Source: a virus. From it: DNA of 37,594 nucleotides. The notes beneath the pieces are model-generated. The model made no database searches and had not been told where the DNA came from. It worked only from the letters and a program-made list of their open reading frames with translations. The position numbers and the translations under genes were made by a program. Each line of letters begins with the position of its first letter. Positions within the stretch are counted from its first letter, which is position 1. The stretch covers positions 1-37,594 of IMG/VR virus record IMGVR_UViG_3300000176_000022; one strand, written 5' to 3'. Positions 21,423 to 29,367 of the stretch are shown here, one piece after another.

Positions 21423-23160
21423 GACGCAAGTAGTGCTCATACAGCCAATCCCATTCGCTTGTCAACATTAATGCTTCTTCGTTATCGCCACATGCAGCAT
21501 AATATTCTTCGGCGTGTCTAACTGCATACTTTTGCCACATAGAATCTTTGCCTTTAGCAATATTACGCCAAGACCACAGTCGATATTCATTCTCAATACT
21601 TGGATTATTTTTACTAAAATGAAGTATTTTAACAACTTCACGAAATGCTGTACGCCAAGTTAACCAAGGATCATCTTCTAAATTAGTTTCGCTTATGGTT
21701 ATTGGCACGGTCGTGTGGCGTTGAGCTAGTGTCATGTCAAGACCGCCTGTGTTCTTATGCAGTAACTTAGAATGATATGCGATAGGTGCCATATGTCCAT
21801 ATATCAAACCTGTATTAAGATTATGATTATGAAAAATATAATGTTTAGGTTCTTGCCAAAAATCTGGTTGCCAATTTAAATCTTTGAAATTTTCTTTCAT
21901 ATTGCATTTAGCAAAAACTGCAATAAACCAAATAGTATCGCTTCTTATAGCAGCAGTTTTATATGCTTTCAATCTGCCGTTAACGCCACTTAATATTTTT
22001 GCTCTTGGGCATAGCGTTTTTAATTTTATCCAGTTTTCTTCTGCACAACTTTCATCGTTGTGAATAAAAATTACATCCACAGGAATATCAAAACCATATT
22101 CTGGATAGCGCAGCAGATGCGGGTATTCATATATTTCTTTTTCAACAATACAATCACGAGGAACAAGGCAGCTACTATTGCTGCGATTTAAACTAACTAC
22201 TGGTCGTTTTTCCCATAAACAAACATCTGGATAATCTATTACTCCAGTAAAAGAATATAATGTGTATATTGATTTGTTTCTAGGCGAGTTATTTAAATCC
22301 CATGCTAGACAATTTTCACTGACATTATACACGGGCCATCTTTTTCTTTTTACAGGATCATGGGTAAAGTTGTAAGAAGGATTCCATTCGCCAAGATAAG
22401 TTGGAACATGAATTAAAAATGTGTCGCCTTTTTCACATGTGCCGCTTGGCCAGCAATGTATTTGATGCTCTTCGCCTTCTTCTGGCAACCAAGTAAAATT
22501 AAATTCATCATAGTCGCATACATCACTGACTACCCATAGCCAAGGTTTAGTTGCTCGTTTTAAAGCTAACTTCAACGCTTCTTCCATCGTTGTGATTAAT
22601 CGAACTTTATAATCATGGTTTGGTAACGGATGGGTGTTAGTATCGATACAACAAATATCATAGTACAGTCCATCATAAGTTAGGTTAGCGGCATGATATT
22701 TTATATTTGTGCTACTTCTGCTAAGCGTAGTATAGCTCAATCGTTCTTTGCCAAGCATGGTAAATTCATGGTTGTATCCCCAATCCCATACGCTTGGAAA
22801 CCAGTTAAAATTAAAAGTAGAATAGTCTATTAGTGGGTCTTTTTTCCACTGCCATAGTTTGCCATTGGGTTGATATAAGATAGGCAATAAACCGCTATGG
22901 AATACTTTTTCAGTATTGTCAAACTCTTGATTGATTGGCACAAGCCATGTAGTCAGACAGTCTGAATTATCATGACTTGCCCATGCATGCATAAAATGCT
23001 GTTGATGTCGATTTGGAAGATAGCGCCAATTAAAAGAAGAATAATCTACTGCACGATGACAGAGCCATACATATTCAGTTCTGCTGTTTTTCTTGGCTTC
23101 TTCAATTAGCTGTTTAATATCGGTACAATCATCATAATCGTACCAATGTTTATCAAACAT
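21406..23160 (-). CDS. Repeat/GT-A-like fusion protein (glycosyltransferase-like)
   Basis: A 584-residue protein. The N-terminal part carries three copies of a repeat with D-Y-x2-F-(N/E)-x2-W-(L/F)-P followed by a His/Trp stretch: DYSSFNWRYLP near 39, DYSTFNFNWFP near 112 and DYDEFNFTWLP near 217. The C-terminal part (about 368-530) aligns with the 312-residue protein encoded at 30762-31700: VDVIFIHNDES with LDCIFLSYKEP, NTGLIYGHMAPIAY with INGLCYGNGGISSW, and WRTAFREVVKI with WQAGFREGVKL. Where that protein has the metal-binding DGDN, this one has FAKCN, so classical metal-dependent transfer is doubtful. Similar proteins occur in cyanophage-like genomes. It ends the operon and overlaps the aminotransferase gene. 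Confidence 0.7.
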   Translation of the reverse strand: MFDKHWYDYDDCTDIKQLIEEAKKNSRTEYVWLCHRAVDYSSFNWRYLPNRHQQHFMHAWASHDNSDCLTTWLVPINQEFDNTEKVFHSGLLPILYQPNGKLWQWKKDPLIDYSTFNFNWFPSVWDWGYNHEFTMLGKERLSYTTLSRSSTNIKYHAANLTYDGLYYDICCIDTNTHPLPNHDYKVRLITTMEEALKLALKRATKPWLWVVSDVCDYDEFNFTWLPEEGEEHQIHCWPSGTCEKGDTFLIHVPTYLGEWNPSYNFTHDPVKRKRWPVYNVSENCLAWDLNNSPRNKSIYTLYSFTGVIDYPDVCLWEKRPVVSLNRSNSSCLVPRDCIVEKEIYEYPHLLRYPEYGFDIPVDVIFIHNDESCAEENWIKLKTLCPRAKILSGVNGRLKAYKTAAIRSDTIWFIAVFAKCNMKENFKDLNWQPDFWQEPKHYIFHNHNLNTGLIYGHMAPIAYHSKLLHKNTGGLDMTLAQRHTTVPITISETNLEDDPWLTWRTAFREVVKILHFSKNNPSIENEYRLWSWRNIAKGKDSMWQKYAVRHAEEYYAACGDNEEALMLTSEWDWLYEHYLRLTVNP

Positions 23161-24274
23161 ATCGTTTATAACCTGGCATTAGATAGTTAATTTGTCGTTG
23201 CTCGGCATCATCGTCCGCCCAACTATAATCATACACTGCCTTAATACCATCTACCTCAATACTATAGATATCTAACATAGAACTCATCATTTCCCATATT
23301 TTAAAAATGTCATGAGTTCCAAAACTACGCTCTAGATCAACATGTCCAAGTTCTAAGTGCCCAAGGCTTAACATAATATCATTTGAATCAAATCCTTGGC
23401 GATCTAACCATATATAATATTCATCAACTTCTTTTGTATGCCAAGAATGTATCCCATAGATAACATCTCTGCCCCATTCTATGTCAAACTCTCCACTATA
23501 GTATTGCAAATGTGTGATGGCATCACAAGTTGCTTTATCTAAATCAGGTGCATCCTCATCATGAAATACCTCAAATAAAGTTTTACCAATTTGTGTCCAA
23601 TGCATATAAACATGTGCAAATCGACGATCATATCCATTTTCAATAAAACCCTTGCGATGTTCTGGTGTTAGATTATATCGCATGGCATTTAAAAAAGTTG
23701 TTATCTGTGATGGGCGAACCCAATCTGGTGCGTACACTTCTTTACGCAAACTTAAACACAGTGTTTCAATCTCATGACACAAATTATTAATTTGTCTAAT
23801 ACTATATTTTACTTCTGGCGTTGCTAACTTATAATATGGACTAAGATTTTCCACAGTTCCCTGTAGGTGCTCAAAATAATTATGAACAACATTCATGACA
23901 GCATGGTTTGGTCCACCGCCTCGTTTGCCATCTTCATCTATACCAGTAAAAGGCAACATAATATCCGCAGCAGTATAATTGGTACGAATATCAAAAGATG
24001 CTAATCCTTGAGATTGCCAAACGCCCAATTCACTAAATGCCCAGATTCTAGTAGTATGTTTAGATAATTCGCTGGCAAGATAATCTAAATTTCTTTGAGT
24101 TTTAGGCCATCCATGCCAACAATAATTTTTTTCAACAGGACTGTTCTTTGTTAACTCTTTTTTCAACGCATCAACCCAATCTCTTGCTAATTGACTTAAA
24201 TTAGGTTTAATATAATAAGATAATTTATCATCCTTGTTTAAAGGATTTCTTAATGTTACAATTACTTCACTCAT
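23153..24274 (-). CDS. Phage protein of unknown function (373 residues)
   Basis: I chose the ATG at 24274: GGAG lies 6 bases ahead and the ATG overlaps the stop of the upstream radical SAM gene (ATGA). An earlier ATG at 24292 would add six residues. The protein is helical and rich in His, Trp and acidic residues: NHAVMNVVHNYFEHLQGT near 122-139, RQINNLCHEIETLCLSL near 158-174, HVYMHWTQIGKTLFEVFHDE near 221-240 and LGHLELGHVDLERSFG near 302-317. These look like metal- or cofactor-lining helices, but I cannot name a family; only one ExxH is present, so a classical di-iron site is not supported. It is locked in the operon between radical SAM genes and the fusion protein. Confidence 0.75.
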   Translation of the reverse strand: MSEVIVTLRNPLNKDDKLSYYIKPNLSQLARDWVDALKKELTKNSPVEKNYCWHGWPKTQRNLDYLASELSKHTTRIWAFSELGVWQSQGLASFDIRTNYTAADIMLPFTGIDEDGKRGGGPNHAVMNVVHNYFEHLQGTVENLSPYYKLATPEVKYSIRQINNLCHEIETLCLSLRKEVYAPDWVRPSQITTFLNAMRYNLTPEHRKGFIENGYDRRFAHVYMHWTQIGKTLFEVFHDEDAPDLDKATCDAITHLQYYSGEFDIEWGRDVIYGIHSWHTKEVDEYYIWLDRQGFDSNDIMLSLGHLELGHVDLERSFGTHDIFKIWEMMSSMLDIYSIEVDGIKAVYDYSWADDDAEQRQINYLMPGYKRYV

Positions 24275-25572
24275 GATATACTCCGCCACCATGCCAACAC
24301 ACTTGGGCTAGCATTTAAAATATCTTCTATTGTTATTTTAGCATCTTTTCGTATAGATTCCAATTTTAAAATATGTTTTTTTCCTTGAATTGCTTCTCGC
24401 TTGTAGGTATCAGGAAACTGCTCTTCAAAAGTAGGTCGAGTTTTGAGATGTTCTAAGGTGTCCCATAAACTTTGTGTACGATGTGTAATGAGTGGCTTAA
24501 TCCGTTCTTGTATATCCATTAATAGCGGTGCTAGCACCGTTCTAGGCAGTGCCAGTGGACTTAAGAGAATATCAGGAGAAAAAGCAAATACTACTTTGCT
24601 CAATAATGAAACATTAAGATCATCAACGAGACCAATAATATTGGCAAGGTCAAATAAACCAGGTAAAGTAAGAGTAAAGTCAACACGCATTTGGCGAGGG
24701 TTTCGCTGATGCTGTATCCCCTGTCGAAAATCAACGAGCCAATCATTATAATTAAGACCAGTTCTAATATACTCACCTATCGCTCCTGTTCCATCTAAAC
24801 TTGCACATATTTCCCAATGTGGAAAATTGTCTAATAATTCCCATAGCGTACTTTTGTTATCTTTACAATAACTAAGATTTGTATTATATCTTACACGAAC
24901 TTGGTCTGCATAGTCAAGTTCTATTATTCGACGCATGAATGTCCAGTGCTCATCATACAGCAGTGGCTCGCCGCCTACCCAATAGATTTCACGCACGGTT
25001 TTGTTTTCAATAGCCGCACGAAACTCTGGTATGACTATATCACGAGTAAAATCACGAATAGCATGGCGGTTCTTTGGCTGCATCCAATGGTTCTTTGGAT
25101 TTGTTAGATCAATCATATCGTTTTTACGAACTTCAACTTCCCATGCCGAACTTAGCATATCGCCACACATACGACACTTGAAGTTGCATACATTGTTATA
25201 ACGATAGTCCCATGATATAGGCTCTAAGGTTGTGTAGCCATTAGCATCCGTATTAGCCACTGCAGCATCTCGTAGATGACCAAAAAGATGTCCAAAGTAA
25301 TCACGATATACAGAAGTGTTAAGTAACTTTTTATCGCAGACCTCACATGCTGATGGAACTTCACCAGCCAACCATTGCTTTCTAATCGTTCTAATATGTT
25401 CGCCATTCCACCAATCCTTTAATGTGAGCGGCGTAAACTGTCCATCACCACCAGCCGTATCAATATACTGTTTGAAGTTCTGCGCAGGTTCTCGTGACGC
25501 ACAGCACAGTCGCCGTTCACCTTGTGGTGAAATATAGGTGTGCGTAAATGGCGCTAAGCAAAAATCATTCAT
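24271..25572 (-). CDS. Radical SAM protein 5 with N-terminal SPASM-like cysteines
   Basis: A 433-residue radical SAM enzyme. The core has CNFKCRMC with Cys129, 133 and 136 (CX3CX2C, binds the 4Fe-4S cluster that splits SAM) and GGEP at 200-203. Ahead of the core are Cys5, Cys23/24, Cys76 and Cys79 in FCLAPFTHTY, LCCASRE and ACEVCDKK: the order C-x17-CC ... C-x2-C of a SPASM/twitch auxiliary cluster, but placed before the core. The C-terminus (LESIRKD...NASPSVLAWW) is a weak version of the end shared by the five. It overlaps the upstream gene by 8 bases. Substrate unknown; family members modify peptides or sugars. Confidence 0.88.
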   Translation of the reverse strand: MNDFCLAPFTHTYISPQGERRLCCASREPAQNFKQYIDTAGGDGQFTPLTLKDWWNGEHIRTIRKQWLAGEVPSACEVCDKKLLNTSVYRDYFGHLFGHLRDAAVANTDANGYTTLEPISWDYRYNNVCNFKCRMCGDMLSSAWEVEVRKNDMIDLTNPKNHWMQPKNRHAIRDFTRDIVIPEFRAAIENKTVREIYWVGGEPLLYDEHWTFMRRIIELDYADQVRVRYNTNLSYCKDNKSTLWELLDNFPHWEICASLDGTGAIGEYIRTGLNYNDWLVDFRQGIQHQRNPRQMRVDFTLTLPGLFDLANIIGLVDDLNVSLLSKVVFAFSPDILLSPLALPRTVLAPLLMDIQERIKPLITHRTQSLWDTLEHLKTRPTFEEQFPDTYKREAIQGKKHILKLESIRKDAKITIEDILNASPSVLAWWRSIS

Positions 25573-26728
25573 ATCCTATTGCCGCCGCTATTTCTGGATG
25601 ATAATCACTAAATTTTTGTTTGCGTTGAGCATCGCTATTTTTTAATGTTTGAACAAGTTTAGTACAATCACTGCCTTCGCCTTGATTCATAAAAAGTAAT
25701 AGATTAGTAACTTCACTTGAATATGGACCGACATATGCTTTAAATTTACTATTAATAAGTTCTTTTGCAGTATCATTTAATCTGCTAATACTAAAATGCC
25801 AAGCATCATGCAGAACATTAAAATATACATAGTCAAATTTTTGTTGGGCAATCCATTCACACATTTCATCAATATAATAAAAGTTCTGCACATTAGAAGT
25901 CATGCATAATTGTAATTTAATATTTTTATTGTCATCACGAAGATCATACAAGCGTTGAAGATTATCCATTGCCTTGTCCCAATTTGCGCCATATCGTTGA
26001 TATTCAAATCGAGGACCAATATCATCTACACTAACTGCTATCTCAACCATCTTAAAATGAGGCCAAATTTCTAATCCACGCTTTGGAAATGTGGTAAGAT
26101 TAGTATTATAATGAATTTCAATATCCTTGGCATACCCCATTTCAACTGCAATTTCTAAAAGAGTAAAATGCTCGTCAATTAAAAAAGGTTCTCCGCCAGT
26201 AAATTCAAAGTATCGCGAAGTTGCAAGTAATTGTGTTAAATCTTCCCAAAATCTTTTTGCTTCGCGAGGCCAACGACCTTTTTCAAGATTATCTTTAGCA
26301 GTTTGATTGCCATTGTAGATATCAATTTCTTCTTGTGCCCATTTTGAACTACTAAAGCTACCGCATATACGGCACTTAAGATTGCAAATGTTTCCAAGTT
26401 TTAAATCAAGAAAGATAAGACTTCCGTCTGTATTCTGCGTAAACTCTGAATTACCTAATAGTTGCCGCAACCTAGCATGACTATGCATTCTTTTACTAGT
26501 TCTGCCGCTTGCTTCTTCTGCCCAACAACGATTGCAGTTTGCAGGTTTTTCGTTATTTAAAAAACTTTGACGAAGATTATTCATATAAGAACTATTAAAG
26601 GCTTCGGTCAAAGTATTTGTTTTAAGATCAATATCTGGTATTGTTTCATAACTTAAACAGCATACTTTGCATTTACCCATCGGGTCTGCTTCAATAGAAA
26701 CAAATGGCAACACACAGAAATTATCCAT
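25565..26728 (-). CDS. Radical SAM protein 4 with N-terminal SPASM-like cysteines
   Basis: A 387-residue radical SAM enzyme. Core CNLKCRIC with Cys115, 119 and 122, and GGEP at 178-181. N-terminal cysteines: Cys5 (FCVLPF), Cys20, Cys23/24 (KVCCLS), Cys65 and Cys68 (NCNRCW). The section LTEAFNSSYMNNLRQSFLNN between them matches the helix that precedes the last cysteine pair of SPASM domains. Near the end QRKQKFSDYHPEIAAAI is the motif shared by the five. It overlaps neighbours on both sides by 8 bases. The same subfamily as proteins 3 and 5 by its paired CC. Confidence 0.88.
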   Translation of the reverse strand: MDNFCVLPFVSIEADPMGKCKVCCLSYETIPDIDLKTNTLTEAFNSSYMNNLRQSFLNNEKPANCNRCWAEEASGRTSKRMHSHARLRQLLGNSEFTQNTDGSLIFLDLKLGNICNLKCRICGSFSSSKWAQEEIDIYNGNQTAKDNLEKGRWPREAKRFWEDLTQLLATSRYFEFTGGEPFLIDEHFTLLEIAVEMGYAKDIEIHYNTNLTTFPKRGLEIWPHFKMVEIAVSVDDIGPRFEYQRYGANWDKAMDNLQRLYDLRDDNKNIKLQLCMTSNVQNFYYIDEMCEWIAQQKFDYVYFNVLHDAWHFSISRLNDTAKELINSKFKAYVGPYSSEVTNLLLFMNQGEGSDCTKLVQTLKNSDAQRKQKFSDYHPEIAAAIGYE

Positions 26729-28022
26729 TTAAATACCTTAATTCTGGCACAATGTCTAACAATTTTTCTCCACGGATAGTATCTAATTTATTTGTTCTAT
26801 CCCAAAATTTCGGTATAAGATGTGATTTATCATCTGCCATCATAAAGTTAACTGCACTTTCAAAGCCAGTCACGGCTCTTTTTAAATTATCAAGTGGTTT
26901 AAGCCATTCAATATGTTCTAAGTACATTTCTTGGATGTCTACTTTGCATTGAAATGGCAATATATCAATCCTAAAAAAAGGTGCGTCTTGCAAAATATTA
27001 ACATTTAAATCTTGTGGTTTTATGAAACCTTTCTGTACCCAGTCACGATGAAAACTTGGTAGTTGCCAAACATTCATTACACTCAGGGTAGGACTAATAT
27101 AAAAATCAACCTGTGGACATATTCGCAACATTTCTTCACGATTGCGCTCAGTTTGTGCCCAATCAGTGCCTTTACGCATTAATTCTGCCAGCGGACCCAT
27201 TGCATCAAGGCTGGCACCTACACAAACATTAGAAAATTCATTCCACAACTCTAAAACATTTTGTTTTTTGTAGCGAAGTTCACTGAAATTAGTATTGTAA
27301 ATAAGTCTAACCTTATTCATTCCTTTTTTTAATAATGCATTGAGAATTTTATAATGTTCTTCCATTATAAGTGGTTCTCCGCCAGCAAAATAAATGTGTT
27401 CAACATAATCTAAATGTGGCTCTAATTGTTCCCATATATCTAATTGAGTTCTTCCAGCGTATTCTATTCTTTTACTATTTTTTTTAAAATAATCAACACT
27501 TTTTTCAGTCTCTAGCAATTTAACTTGGTCATCATACCAATTGCTACTAAAAATATGACCACAGCTACGGCATCGAAAATTACATAAATTTGAAAAACGA
27601 ATATCCCAGTACGATAAAGTTAAATCTTCAAGATGTCCATCTTCTAGTGTTTTATCAACGCGCTTAATATTATGACCAAATCTTTTGTTACTACTATTGC
27701 GCATGCTGAAAAAACCAGCATCTTCTTGCTCATAACACCTCACGCACGAACCACATTTAGTTTCAGTGACCATGTTAGTTCTAGTTTTTTTCATGGAATC
27801 GTTATTCCAAACTTCTTTTATTGTAGATTCGCGCAAATTACCAACTGGATAATTCATTTCAGAATTGCAACACACATATGCTTGCCCCGTAGGAAATGCA
27901 TGAAGATGTGTCCAAGGCAACATACAAAAAGTTTTACTTTCCATAAGTAAAAATTTTTGTCTTTCGGTTAATTTATTTAAGCTAATAAATTCTGGTGTTC
28001 GGTCATTGTAATCATAAGTCAT
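26721..28022 (-). CDS. Radical SAM protein 3 with N-terminal SPASM-like cysteines
   Basis: A 433-residue radical SAM enzyme. It shows the permuted SPASM module most clearly: FCMLPWTHLHAFPTGQAYVC (Cys33 to Cys51/52), then PVGNLRESTIKEVWNN at 59-74, and KCGSCVRC with Cys90, 93 and 96. Standard SPASM domains have the same elements in this order but behind the radical SAM core. Core: CNFRCRSC with Cys147, 151 and 154; GGEP at 214-217. C-terminal motif LDTIRGEKLLDIVPELRYL. A 30-residue N-terminal extension is specific to this copy. It overlaps both neighbours by 8-11 bases. Confidence 0.9.
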   Translation of the reverse strand: MTYDYNDRTPEFISLNKLTERQKFLLMESKTFCMLPWTHLHAFPTGQAYVCCNSEMNYPVGNLRESTIKEVWNNDSMKKTRTNMVTETKCGSCVRCYEQEDAGFFSMRNSSNKRFGHNIKRVDKTLEDGHLEDLTLSYWDIRFSNLCNFRCRSCGHIFSSNWYDDQVKLLETEKSVDYFKKNSKRIEYAGRTQLDIWEQLEPHLDYVEHIYFAGGEPLIMEEHYKILNALLKKGMNKVRLIYNTNFSELRYKKQNVLELWNEFSNVCVGASLDAMGPLAELMRKGTDWAQTERNREEMLRICPQVDFYISPTLSVMNVWQLPSFHRDWVQKGFIKPQDLNVNILQDAPFFRIDILPFQCKVDIQEMYLEHIEWLKPLDNLKRAVTGFESAVNFMMADDKSHLIPKFWDRTNKLDTIRGEKLLDIVPELRYLNG

Positions 28023-29367
28023 TGTACCATTCTTTCAATTCTGGGAATGTATTAATAAAATCTTTATTGCGCCTCTGGTCGTATTGTTGATAAAATTGTT
28101 TAAAATCTTTCTGCAATACATCCATGGAACTAGCACCAGCATGCGGCGCTTCAGTACTATTTAAGTATTCTACAAGGCGCTTAATATGTTCTATCTCCAT
28201 TTGATGCAACCAATGGTTATCGCCAAGGTTATCTAAAAATTTTTGCAACCTCGTTGCACAACCTTGTTTAATTTCTGCTGGCATAACTAATGGACTCTGG
28301 AAACTTGGAAACCGCAAGATATTAAGAGTAACTGTTAAACTATCACGACCATATGCTTGTTTAAAATCTAACATATGCGCAAGGAAATCAGGAAGTTTGG
28401 TTAAACATAGCCCATTAATAGTTGCCATTACATGCAGTTGCTTTACTGCACCGCTGCTATATAGTTTGACCATATTGTCAAACCACTGATAATAATTTAA
28501 ACCATCACGAATATATTCAGCTTGGGCAGTCATGCTTTCACAACTGGTATAAACTTCAATATCCATACCGCGAACAGCATCTATAAATTCATCTAGCTTC
28601 TTAGGTTCTAATCCAAGATTACTATTGATAGCAATCTTAGTATTACTTTTGCCGCGATTGTTCTTAAACCATTCTAACAGTTTCCAAGTATGTCCGCTCA
28701 TAAGCGGTTCACCGCCCGTAATACGCAACTCACGAAGAGTCTTATGTAGATCACTTTCCCACCATTTAAAGAATGCTTCTACATATGGATTAGTATCGGT
28801 ATATCCATAAAGCTGACTGCCATCATGAGGATGCGTAAAATGATTACGCCCATCGCTGTGAAGCCCGATATAACTGCCATTCGTCTTAATATCTCGGACC
28901 CAGGTCGTGCTAAATGCAGGATTACAATAAGAGCAGGCAAAATTGCAAGTGCGGTCAAAAGCTATCTCCAATGTTCTTAAATTTACATCACTTTCACTTG
29001 GGAGGTTAAATGCTTCATTTAACTCTTCCTCGCTGAATATCATACTTTTATAAGGGCGATCACTGATGGCAGTTGTGCTAGTATCTTCTATGCGCCAGCA
29101 ATATTCACAACCACTTGGTCGTTCACCCTTTTGCATCTGTAGACGCTGTGCTTTCTTTTCTGGTGTATTATGCAGCGCAGCAGGATTATTCATTACCTGT
29201 TCTACGCTTACTTTATGTGGCAGCGGGTGATGACAGCTTGTAGTCTGTCCACTACCTAACCAAATGGTTGCATTGTACCACTTAGCGCCACAAAAAGATG
29301 CACTTTTGCTATCTAACACACGCTGTTTATATTCTTGAAATGTTTCGTCTGGTTTCTTACTTCGCAT
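28012..29367 (-). CDS. Radical SAM protein 2 with N-terminal cysteine module
   Basis: A 451-residue radical SAM enzyme. Core CNFACSYC with Cys141, 145 and 148; GGEP at 218-221. The N-terminal module differs from proteins 3-5: FCGAKWYNATIWLGSGQTTS then CHHPLPH (Cys26 and Cys45, a single Cys instead of CC) and CEYCW (Cys87, Cys90), with PAALHNTPEKKAQRLQMQKG between them. The same pattern is found in protein 1, so these two form a second subfamily. The C-terminus YDQRRNKDFINTFPELKEWY is the shared motif in full. The start at 29367 overlaps the upstream gene by 11 bases; Shine-Dalgarno is weak, so translation is probably coupled. Confidence 0.88.
   Translation of the reverse strand: MRSKKPDETFQEYKQRVLDSKSASFCGAKWYNATIWLGSGQTTSCHHPLPHKVSVEQVMNNPAALHNTPEKKAQRLQMQKGERPSGCEYCWRIEDTSTTAISDRPYKSMIFSEEELNEAFNLPSESDVNLRTLEIAFDRTCNFACSYCNPAFSTTWVRDIKTNGSYIGLHSDGRNHFTHPHDGSQLYGYTDTNPYVEAFFKWWESDLHKTLRELRITGGEPLMSGHTWKLLEWFKNNRGKSNTKIAINSNLGLEPKKLDEFIDAVRGMDIEVYTSCESMTAQAEYIRDGLNYYQWFDNMVKLYSSGAVKQLHVMATINGLCLTKLPDFLAHMLDFKQAYGRDSLTVTLNILRFPSFQSPLVMPAEIKQGCATRLQKFLDNLGDNHWLHQMEIEHIKRLVEYLNSTEAPHAGASSMDVLQKDFKQFYQQYDQRRNKDFINTFPELKEWYNDL

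Noticed and set aside
23153-24274. Di-iron oxygenase assignment for the His-rich orphan
   Set aside because: Only one ExxH is visible (EVFH); two are expected for that class.
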